This document shows positions 47,801 to 59,800 of a stretch of 64,000 nucleotides of DNA, in pieces (within the stretch, counting starts at the first letter, position 1; each line of letters begins with the position of its first letter). A program made the translations under genes and the position numbers. The notes under the pieces are model-generated. The model worked only from the letters and a program-made list of their open reading frames with translations. It was not told the origin of the DNA and did not search any database. The stretch comes from Druceiella hillmani (taxonomy: Eukaryota; Arthropoda; Insecta; Lepidoptera; Hepialidae), in contig JAYKKI010000039.1 in the NCBI GenBank assembly GCA_039881145.1, forward strand, positions 18,532,001 to 18,596,000, in the 5' to 3' direction.

Positions 47801-50800
47801 GCACAAAATTAGATACTGTAGCTCAACAGGAATATAGGTACCATTTTCTCTGTTGTATGTACAGTTTAGCCCTTTAGATATAGGGTTTGTTAGGTAATGG
47901 CAGGTTAAAACCACACACAACACAATTCCTTCGTTGCACACAATTAGTTATGTGTACTCTAGCAGGAATATGGTACCATTTTCCCTATAGCTTTAGTGGC
48001 AATTAAGAGCCAGGCTAAAACCACACACAACAGAATTATTTCATTGCACACAATTAGGTAACTGTAGCTCAGCAGGAATATGGTATCATTTTCTTCGCCG
48101 TAGGTACAGTTCAGGACTACAGTTGACTTTGAATATTGAAATCGGAAGCCATAATGGCTATATGTTACATAGAATTATACCAACTTAGAAAATATTTTTT
48201 TTGTCCTGAGTGGAATTTTAATTTGCCTGGTCATGGTCACATTTGTATTTATTGTACAGCTATAGAGACTATGAATATAGTTCTTAAAATCAATGTTAAA
48301 GAAGATAAACAGTGACGTTCAATTAATACAAGTACAATACAACCTATTTTAAAAAATCAATAAAAAAATGTATATAATAAAGTTCGCACTTCCAAAATGT
48401 TTTTGATAAATTGAGTTTGAGAAACTATAGATAACCTAAAGTATAGATAAAGAAACAATTATTTTTTAAATTCTGTCCGTCTGTTTGTATGCGTATCATG
48501 TAAAAATTATTGGATGTTTTTAATGGGGTTTCTAATATTGCACAACTTAGGATTACAGAAGGAAAATGAAGTAACATTAAATTCATTATTTCAATATGAC
48601 ATTGACAAGTTTTTGTCTGTTTGCTGTTCACGTTCATGCAAAAACTACTTGATGAATCTTTATGAAATTTGAAGTATTATGTAGAATAAGCTACCAGAGT
48701 CTGATTGCTTATTCTGATCTGAGTCTTGATTCTGATATTGGAATTGTCTTAACAGAAGAATGGTTGAATTTAGACCAGGAAATGGATGAAACATTAACAC
48801 CAATTTCATTAAAGTGCATCGGTTCACAAGTTCTGATGACTTTATCCCACCTAATATTTATCAATAACACCAAACATACTTTAGTTTAATAGTATCATCC
48901 AAGTCGGTGCGAGGATATTTGATTATGTGAATAAGTGGATGTGGTTAAGACCACATCCACATCATTTTCGGCAATGATAAAAAATCTGTTGTTTAAAAAA
49001 TATTAGCTTTAATTCAATGAAATAGTCAGTCCTTCTGTTTCATCTTTGTAAAAAATTAGATACGTATCAAAAATCAAAATGATTAGAGAAGTAATAAGTG
49101 TATTATGGATTGAATTAGATCGTCGCATTTTTAAGCCATCCAGTACTCGTCGTCGTTGCTTAAAAATATAGAAAAATATTCTAACACACACGGCTTCAAC
49201 TAACTAACTACACGATTTATGCATGTGCGAAAATATCACAAAAGATTATAAGGCTCCTTGACACGTTTCCATAAAACACTCGCTTTATGTTTGAAATGAG
49301 CACGTGGACACCACACACACATAAACAATGGCACACGGGAATAAGGGTAGAACAGGAGTGTAAATTGTAAATGAATGTAAAATGGTTAAACTAGTTAAGT
49401 ATTGCTTTCAAAATTTATTTCAGCAGGAAAGTTTATCTGTATTTAAAATACAATAAAAAGTTGGATGTTGGTATTTGTTTTATCAAAGACGGAAAATTAT
49501 ATCTAATAAAATGTATATAGTTATAAGGAATTTGCCACATGTTGAATATGTTCGATTATTAAAATATTAAATGTATAGTCGCTGCCAAAGAAGAAGAGAG
49601 AGCACGCTTGGTGATATTTCAAGTTTTTCCCTTTTGTCCTTGTTCCTTATTTTACAGAAAAATTAAAACCCCTTTTCTACTAAGAAAACTATATAAATCA
49701 TAAGAATATAACTTACTAACTCCTAAATTAACAATTTAAGTAATAAAATTGATTTTTGGCATTATTTTTAATTGGTCTTCCTTCATGACAGTGATTCTAT
49801 GAAATAATCTGCATTCAATAATTATTAAAAAAAATTTTTTTTAACCTTAAATTTTATGCTTAGCTTAAATGATCATATCAAAATAAGCAAAAACATTTTT
49901 GAAACATTTCACTTTGGAGTATTTCAGAAGGTTTACAAAAAACCTCATTGTCTTGTAAAACAACTCAGTACTTAAAATGATTTGATGATTGTTACAAGAC
50001 CTGTGAATGGATCACAATGTAATACATATAGTTAGACATGCATATATGTAGTTAGTGTTGATTGACTACTAGTCTAAAGCAAAATTATTGCCACAATGGA
50101 ACATGGGCCTAACTCTCCATCTGTGTAACACCGTGAAAGCGGAATCTCAGCATTATAGGCTCTGTAATTGCTGCATAATTAACGTATAGATGATAATGAT
50201 ATAACTTACAACTGTGTCATACATTTTCAACATGTGGCTGTGTTATATATAAATAGAATATAAAAGTAGAAAATAGTAAGTTGGTCGGTGGGTAATGGTG
50301 GAATGAGTGCATGCATTATGTTGTGCAGAGGGTTGGGGCACGGAGGGGCGGAGACAGGCGGCGCGGCGCGCAGCCGGACCTGAGGGATCGCCGCTCCACT
50401 CGCACAGATCCAGTACGTCCCGCTATATACTCCATATATCTATGAGTGCATGTTGCTGTTCTGTTGCGCTTGCTTTGCTTATACCTTCGCCTATAGCTAT
50501 GTTGCTTTTGCCCGATCTTTGGTTTCTTTACTTGTTTGCTGTAGAATTTTTGTGGTCTTCATTAAAATTGTTATTATGAGTTTCTATTAATGTAGTCTCG
50601 TAGTTTTAGTTAAATCAAGTACAAAGAAATGTTTAGTAACAATTTTGTCGACATTTTTTTGTTATTCTGTACTGTAACCAACTGTTTTATCATTTGTTTT
50701 AGTTTTGCAATTTTTTGTTGAATTTAGTTGAGTTAATTTTTATGATGTCTTGTTATTTTTATGTATAATGTTTATGTCTTAGTTTTATATGTATTTTTTT

Positions 50801-53800
50801 ATGTATAATGTTTATGTCATAGTTATTTTGTGCCCATTCTAATTGTAGTATCGTCAAAATATAATAATTTGTTTCGTTTCATTAACATTATGTATTGGAA
50901 ATAAATTAAAAATTATTTCGTATAGAAAGCCATTAAAAATTCATGGTTTTGGCTGGCATTATTCACATTTAACATGTCCAGTGTACTTTTATTTTTATTG
51001 ACTATTACGGGGGTGGGTCAAAAAGTTCACAGAATGGGGGGGATGGCAAGGGGTGTGGTTGCTTATTCATATGGTCGTTAACAAGAGACTCATTACGAGT
51101 GTATATATATATGCATACACCGAGTTTCAGATTGTGTCATTAACCTCTGAGCTACCGTCGATCAAGCAACTCATTCTGGAAGAAAGCTTTGACTATGGTT
51201 CGGTAGTATACTTTTTATTTTTGAAAAAGTCCACAAGTCGTATTGAATGAGTTGTCATCAATTTATGGGGCCTCTCGCCATATTAGAACAACAGCCCCTC
51301 CCCCTCCTCCGATATTGTTGATTAAAAAAGAAGCAGTTGGGAGAAATTGCTGGAATTTCTTTTACAATCATTTTTAATATTCTTGACTATCATCTTGGTA
51401 TGTCAAAAGATGGCACAAAATGGGTAACGAGTATGCTCACATCGTTACAAAAGCAACAATGTTTCGAGTGTTCATGCGACATTTTGAATCTCTGGTTAAG
51501 AGGATAAGGATGAAATTTTGAGCCAAATTGTTATGGACGACTAAACTTGGATTCATTATTACGAGTCTGAATGCAAGCAGGTGTCCATGCAGGTACATAA
51601 AAAGCGTATACCACACGTAAAAACTTCAAAGCGTAGCAATCGGCCGAAAAAGCCATGGCGACTGTTTTCTGATACACAGAGGGTATCCTGCTCATTGAAG
51701 TCAAAAAGAGGGGGTTTCTATAACTGGAGAGTGCTATGTGGTCTACTGGAGTAGCTTAAAGAAGCATTCAAGAAGAAAAGGCGAGGGAAAGGTGTGCTTG
51801 CTTTTCAATGAAATACACCTGTAAACAAGAGTCATATTGCGATGGCCGCCCTTCACAAGTGTGGCTTACAGTCCAGACTTGGCCCCCTACGTCTATTATT
51901 TGTTTTCAAAAATGAAAAGGGAGCTTTGGAGAAAAAAATGTAGTGATGATGAAGAGATCAAGTCTGCAATTTCAGCTTAGTTTCAAGATAAAGATAAACC
52001 ATTTTTCCTTGAGGGCGTAAATAAGTTAATGGACAGATGTGAGAAATGTGTTGCGGTTAAGGGATTAATTATATTGATAAGGAAAAATAGCACCACTTTT
52101 TTTACCTTCCTTCCACCTTATTTTGCGAACTTTTTGACTTTCCCTTGTAAATTTTTTCGAAGTATTTAGGTTTTAGGGTTCCTTAGTAAAAAGTTAGTTC
52201 CTTAGTAAGCCTCTTTGGGCTTTTCATTTTCACCCAGTTCGTCAATTCGTCTGTAGTTTCTACAATTAAAGAATCCGCCTTGAAGTTTCTATAATTTAAG
52301 ACCTATGACCAAATCACTTCATTTAATTATATCAACACGTTCAAGATATAAACAACTATAGAATACGTTGTTCCGACACACACTTGAATTGGTTTTTTTT
52401 TAAATATAAGTTATTTGGCTTCCATTGCAGAAAGTTGCAAAAGAGGTCAGTAATTTCCGAACAGGTTTTGAAAATTAAAAAAAAATAATGTTATTAACAC
52501 TAATTTTAATAGAAAACTGTGCATTAACAGTCCGAATATATGAAAGTTAAAAAATCAGGGTGCTAATTAATCTGCACTAACAAAAAAAATTTAAAACATT
52601 ATAATTGAAATCTTTAGAGGTAGATTTCAACTTCTTCTACCAACCAGATTATTATTGCTGTTGCGGTATATAAAAAATGTTAAATTTTATTTATTTATAT
52701 TCCAGCAGAAATATATAGGTTGGTTTATCTTCTATGTCATATAGGGCTACAAGTGAGAAATATGCCAGAGATATATTTGTTATTTATTCTTTTTATGTAA
52801 TGAATGAATTACAATTTTGAAATGGATTTAATTTGCAAACGTCATCATGTACATGTGCACGTAAATGCATTCATTGTGTTAGTGTGATGCTGCAATATGT
52901 TCTGCATTCCTTCAAATAAGAAATTGGAATTTGGAAGGATTTCTCAAAATTAGGATTAATTAATAAAAAACATGAAAATTATGAAAAATGCTAAATCTAA
53001 GGCCAAAATCTTTAATTCAAGAGTCTTCAAGTTTGTGAGCTTTCTACTGGTATTTTTCATTTACGAAATTTTAATAAAATATGTGTATATTTCTGAAGGT
53101 ACTATATAAATCATATAATACAGTTAATTCTCAAATTGTTATGATGTTATTATCCAATACCATTTTTTTTAATTTTCCTGACATCGATGTCCAATATTTA
53201 TCTACTTTAATGTATCTAATTGACACATATGGCAAAGTTATTGCTACAAGAGCAACCTCTTACACTATTCCCGCCATTTCACCCGGGTTGTCTCCTGGGA
53301 CATATAACGTCCTCTCTCGTACAAAAGAGTGGACCTTCGAAGGTTCCCTAATAGTGTCCCGTATTTACAATCAAGCGCTTCAACCCAACTGGGTTGGAGA
53401 CTATCCCTCTGCAATGAATTATGTAGTGTCTCCATTTTTTCAAGAACGCACTTAGTGAACACTTTAAATGATTCAAAGATCTGTCGATTCTCAACCAAGT
53501 AGCGATTTCGTACAGTCAACTGAACACCAATCCAGTCCTGCTCGATGAGATGAAACCTGGGTGCACGGGGCTCGCTGCACCATCAAAGGCAATATGCCGT
53601 GTAATCAACCCAATTATTAAAGCAATTCGTAATATATACCGTAATAATATACTAGTAGATTAAAGGTAGTTATGATTTGGAGAATAGTATATATATTTAC
53701 AGAAACCCATGCCATTTTTATGGAGATATATAGAAAAACCTCTTCCAATTTGATATCACATCAACAAAATCTGCCATTAATGCAAAGGAGACTTATGAAC

Positions 53801-56800
53801 ATGTTTGTGTAAAAGTTTGTTTAAGACACTGTGAGTTTGTTATTTCCCAAATCTTCTGTTTTCAAAATAAATTTCTTGCATTTTTTAAGGTATTGCATCA
53901 GATGGTGATCAGGAGATGGCCACAAACCCCAACAATATTGACCAACCAGACGGACTGGGCTTGGAAGAGGCCTCCTTCTTCGAAAAGCTCGGCGCAAGCA
54001 CTGAAAGCAAGTTGGAGGACTTCTTTCAGCTTTGGGGCACTACTATGGCCAATCATCCCTGGATTTGTCTCTTCTGTGGTAGGTTCCATGCGTTTTGTAG
54101 CTGTAAATGGATGGTGATTGATGAAAGATTTAAAGTTTTGTTTAATAATCCATTAAGTTTGAAAAATAAATATTGTTTGAAAAATGTAAGTAATTAAGGT
54201 TAAGTAGCAAAACGAGGAATTTTGTCCCAGTTTGTTACAAGTCTCGCAGTGTTTTATAGTTTTATATCATATAGATATAGTTTTATATCATATAGTTTAT
54301 ATCATATATAATATTGCAAGTCGATGCTTCAGATAAGGATCTGAATTAATATGTGACAAGATATTCAAACAAATTCTTTAATACGTCCAAACACAGTGTA
54401 AGAGGAGAAAACATTTTTTTAGTGCACTTCGTTAAGTGGGATGTCATTAGATAGGTCTTTTGTAACAACTTTAAGGTTTGATTTACCTTTTTTTCATTTT
54501 TAAACCACGTTTCCGAATCATGAAGTTTCAAAGCCACGTGCGATGTGATCCATCAACTTTATGTTGATAAATGCTTTCAGTAGAAAAGTTAAACAAACTT
54601 ATTAAGGAAAAAAGGAAAGTATTTTTGAAAATAATTTATCGAAAAAAATTACTGAGATGATGATGATGACTGAATATTTCAGAAATTGATAATCAAATTA
54701 TATCGATATATCAATTAAACTTCTTTGTTTTCACCTTTTTAATAAATTTTTTACTTAGTAATTTCTTCAAACACCTGTACAAATCTATTTGAAGAATAAA
54801 CACTATAAATTATTAGCCTACTAATATTAGAACCAAGTATTGTATTCTTGCACATCCACCATTGTGTGCCCGCCCTGTGTTCGGTGACACTCACGGCTAT
54901 GCAGTGACTTCTATAATAGGTTTCTAGCAAGATCATATTTTCAGTGACACTCGTGAAGCTAAGATGAATCTAACTACAGCTCAGGCTTTAAACTCTGTCA
55001 AGCCATTTAGGCTGCAGGCGGGAATAAAAGATTGCATATAAATAAAAAATATTACTTTTTTATTAAGTTTCTAAATACATTAAGTTGAAATTAATGCATT
55101 ATTTATCAATGTATGTATTGAAGGAATATTTGTAGAAAAATATTCAATGAATCAATGTTAAATTAGGCAATGAACAAAGTGAAAATGTTAAATTTAATCG
55201 AAGGCCGCACGAAGTTAAAGTTAGAATCGTCAACTTAGGCTACAGAATTTTTTTATAAGATCGTAATAAATGTGTAAGAACATGCTACAATGTATAAGAC
55301 ACTTTTGTACTTTAATGTATCTAATTTATATATATGGTGGACTTATTAGTTAACTAGAATACCAGTCTATCCCTGCTCAACGAGCGGCCGGGAATTGAAC
55401 CCGGGTCCCTGCCGTGCGCTGCGTTGTCAAAAGCCGTATACCTTGTGATCAACGTAACACTCTATTATTACATAAAGCTTTTTATTAACATGTGTTTAAT
55501 TTCTAATTTCAGGTCTTTTGGCTGTAATTGCAATGAGTTTTGGAATCCATCTAATGGAAGTAACGACGGATCCCGTCAAGTTATGGGCAGCACCTCATTC
55601 CCGCTCACGTATGGAGAGGGAGTACTTTGATTCCCACTTTGAGCCCTTTTATCGTACTGAGATGGTGATCATCAGTTCTGTGGGATTACCCAATGTACAC
55701 TATAACTCAAGTACAGGACCCATTACGTTTGGACCTGTTTTCAATAAGAATTTCTTGGAGAAGGTACTCGAACTTCAGAATAAAATTTTGGGTAAGTTTT
55801 TTTTATTGTTTTCAATGTTTACTTTCTTTTGCTGTCTTTTAATTTTATTTTAAGTTTAGAAATTTCATATTTTGATATCAACTTTTTATTCAGTTTAATT
55901 TTGTAGGGTAGGTATACTGCCATTCTTCTACAATGGCTTGACAACCCAGGATGGGCCCCTGCCTTCCGCAGAATCAACTCCCAGGCTTACCTCTTCTTGG
56001 CCAGAGACATCCAGTTCGTAAAAATTTCACTGATTAGGATTTTAAAGTCTTTCCAGGCAGTCGAGCCACTTAAGTTTAGGTCTTCCTTTTCTTCGGGAGC
56101 CCAATGGTTTGGTTGAAAAGATCTTTTTTGTTGCCCTACTATAGTCCATTCTGCTCAAGAAGAACTTTTTAAAACTCCTATGGCTATTGATCTTTTATTT
56201 GGCTGTGATAAATTAATCCATGTAGATTTCTGTCAAATTTGGGCTTTATATTACAATAAACGAATAGTGCGACTAAGCTAAATTATATTCAGATCATTCT
56301 TATATTCTTGTCATTGTAGTTATGGATTTTGGCTGCAAAAGAAAGTAGCTCTTTTTGCAATACGTCTCTACTGACTCTGTCGCTTGTGCTGTGCTTAAGC
56401 TCAACCATGAAAGAATATTTTTTAAAGAATGTCCCACAATCGGTCAATGTTCCACATGTTTCTCTTTATATGTAGTGTAATTGAAAGACTAATGTATTCT
56501 TATCTATATAGTCAAAGAAAGAATTTCTTTAACCCCTGGAGCACATAGGTCATTTATATGTAACATTGGCACTCACACCATGTCGATAAAATAATCTATA
56601 ACTCCGCAAGTATTGATTTTATTGTACTGAAATTTTTGCATAGATAGACAGGAAATTTAGTTACACAGTAAATAAATATGGTACATATTTATGTATTATA
56701 AAAAAGTGAGTTCTCGTTTCTGGAACAAAGGTTAAAATTTTTCTCATTACCACAAAAAAGCGCAAACAATAATAGACTGACTTGAATTGTTAAATTGTTT

Positions 56801-59800
56801 TTAATTGTTCTATTTTGTATTATAAAGACACTACATTTATATTTCCAGGATATATGCCGTATTTTTTACATAAATCACTTAAAGTTTGAATTTTTGAACC
56901 CGCGCTAAAAACACTATTTCTGTAATGGTGGCTAATGTGACGTCACACACAATGTAAACAAATAGTCCTGCCCGCTGAAGGGGATTATTATTTATTTTCA
57001 TATTAAAATGGTGTGTAGTGACACAATGTACAAATATGTCTATAAAAAGTCGTCACAAAGTGTTCGTTTCATTGCCAACAAATCTTAAAAGACGAAAAAA
57101 GTGACTGCAAAGAGATCCAAACAGCATTGTAGCTCGCTCACTCAAATGTTTTTATGTGTGAAGATCATTCGATATAAGTATTATTTGTGTTTTAAGCATT
57201 ATTATCGATATCAATGCCTATAAACCAAAAGAATAAAAATATTCAATTTTGGTATGAATGCATTTCAGTACCAATCAATGACAATTGTTAGTATTTATCT
57301 AAATTTAAATTTTTGATATGATATGAAAGAATATACATTAAAAATGATATGTTTAAAAAAATTCTGCAGCAGACGATTATTTATTATAAAAAAATTAATT
57401 TAAAAAATTTCATACCTGATGACTTTTGTTTGCGAGGGAATATGTTTTAACCTTTTTTCCAGTTAGTTAACTTTATCTTTTATCGCTAAGCACTTATTAC
57501 ACAATTAAAAATATAATTTCTTACAAATTGGTAAGCATTTACAATATAAATACAGTAAATTTAATTATTCAACTTGAATATTTACTTAATCTGTCAATTT
57601 TAACAATAACACCTTGTTTATCCAACAACACTCAGGAAAGGTCTATTTGTCTATGAATTATGTTTGGAATAAAATTATAGTGCTGATATATATACATTGG
57701 CATATGCATTGCATGGAAATTAAATAACTTTTTTTATACATTAGTTATGACCAGAAGTTATTTTAATTAAATGTATCATTTGTAATGTATTTCTTTTTGT
57801 ATAATATAATACGTAATAAATAACATACATAATGAATTCATATTATACAAAAATTTATATTAAATGCAAAAGTTATAAATTTAAAAAGTTATAAATTAAG
57901 AAAAAAGAAAAAAGTACCATAATTTAAAGATTTAAAAACTTGTCTGTGACGTCATCTGACTTTTAACCAATAACAAGCGTTTGCGACACTAATTAAATTT
58001 CAAAGAAATATTGTGATTTCTTTACATTTCTTTACATAATATAAATTTATTCTTTTGAAAATTAAAAGCAATAAGCTTATGTTATAATCTAAGAGGATGA
58101 CCCCGAATTGTGGTATATTTTCGATGTTATCAAATAGCCTATTAAACATAAATACATTCATTTATCCTGAGAAAAATCTATTTTATTCTTAAGCTTTTGG
58201 TGAGCCATCTGTCTGTCTTTTTGCTTCTATGAAAGCAACATTCGGAAGGAGGAACAACAACCGAATGCAATGCTAAGAAGTAATGCAATTACTTTCATAA
58301 AAATTCTTAGTCATTGTATGTTAATAAGGATAAAAGAAAATAATGTGTATTTGAAAACTTTAATAATTTTCAAATGCAATAGTTTGGAAGAAGTTGAAAA
58401 AATTAAGATTTTGCAATTACGTGTCTTCTTTAGTTACGAATGTAAATTCATAAATATATTATATACCATTAAATTAAGATAAAACAATATTTCCAACGGC
58501 AATAAAGAAATAATGTATTGCATTGAAAGAATAAACAAAATAACAAATCCAATAATTCCTGGAAATGGACCTGGCGTTATAGAAATAGAATGTCATTTTT
58601 GTAAAAGCTGGTGTTTTTTAGAATACAAAAAATTAATAATTCAGATATTGACAATCAGGAAAGAGCAAGAAATAAAATACAATTTGTAACCATAACGCAA
58701 AATAATAAAGCTATCTTCGTAAATGCATATAGAATTTATTTTTCAAATATCAAAAATTATTAATAAGAGATAAAAATAACAATAAAATTCTAGTGAAGTA
58801 CATAATACCTAACAATAAAACATTAAAAATACCGATTACTTTTTCAATTTTTAACCATTGTCTTTATTGCTTTTTTCCACGTTTATATGTGGCTTCGTTC
58901 GGTGACCCTACCTGGTGTGCAAGTTTCAAGGCTTACATCTGTTTATAAAGGATATATAAAGATAACACAAGCTACATATATGTGCATGTGCTAGTTTAGA
59001 GTTGGCCCGAAATAGCATTTAAAAAGTATTAATAATTTGACTATTCATAATATATATATAATATTTTTCATTGACGATTTAAATGAAATTTTTAAGTGCT
59101 TTATCATTTTTTCTATGTGTAAAGTGTAATTTTTATTTTTGTCATACCAGTACCCAACACAATAGGAACTTTTGCCGATCTCATTCGATTGTAGTAGTTT
59201 TCCATAGAAGCCAGCTTGCAATACCAACTTCACAACTCATGTATATGTTTTCTAATAGTTGTTATTTATTCTTTCTACGTATACATAACCATCTGAATTT
59301 ATTTCCAGACATTGGCCAAAAGGATGGCACTGGCTTGGAGAAGGTCTGCTATGCCCCTCTAACCTCACCGCAAACAGGACCACCCACGCTGAGTACTTGC
59401 GTGGTGCAGTCGATATGGGGCTATTACGGCAACGATATAGACAACTTTGACGATGATTACTTGGAACATTTCGAAGTTTGCACCACGTGAGTACTGTTTT
59501 AGTAACATTTATTGATTATGCTTCTTAGTTTTTCGGTTTCTAATAATAATCTAATGAAAGTAATGAGGCATGATACAAGGGGAATAATTTGTATTAAAGT
59601 TTAGACTGTTTTGTGTATTTTTTTTAAATTTATATTTGGATGTGCCAGGATTAGTCGCATAGTCCAATGTCCCACAATCGATCAAATTACACAGATCATA
59701 CGGGAATTAAAGTTCTTTTGACAGGCATCTCACTTCTCTAGAATTTTCAAAGTTTGAGGAAAGCTGGGAGACTGGAAAACCCGTTTATATAATTTTCGCC

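Larger units (their letters stand above)
45572..53889. other. NPC1 intron (8.3 kb) with repeats, a mariner and a candidate exon
   Basis: The largest intron, if the 50329 exon is skipped. It holds a foldback element (46777-47018), a ~135-bp tandem array (47426-48120), a lepidopteran-type repeat (48465-48690), a short perfect-arm hairpin (48935-48960), the 84-nt candidate exon (50329-50412), a mariner (51008-52147) and a minus-strand SINE-like fragment (53530-53612). Bases 49000-50300 and 52150-53230 hold nothing recognised. Confidence 0.8.
55792..59308. other. NPC1 intron (3.5 kb) with LINE, THAP and R1 relics
   Basis: Contains a minus-strand LINE scrap (55905-56100), a THAP-domain relic (57008-57182) and R1 copy C (58620-59180). 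The remainder (56100-57000 and 57190-58600) is AT-rich without further recognisable features; 'tgtgacgtca' words at about 56938 and 57945 could be the ends of the THAP element. Confidence 0.7.

Noticed and set aside
50307..50579. 90-codon ORF read as a single coding exon
   Set aside because: Only the part between AG at 50328 and GT at 50413 fits the NPC1 splice phases. The rest is an intronic hydrophobic tail.
53265..53519. 84-codon minus-strand ORF and opposite 124-codon plus-strand ORF (53081-53455)
   Set aside because: Overlapping on both strands with no family match. They border a SINE-like fragment and are probably transposon debris.
55380..55462. tRNA gene on the minus strand
   Set aside because: Has a good B box, but no complete cloverleaf or acceptor stem could be built. 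A SINE head fits better.
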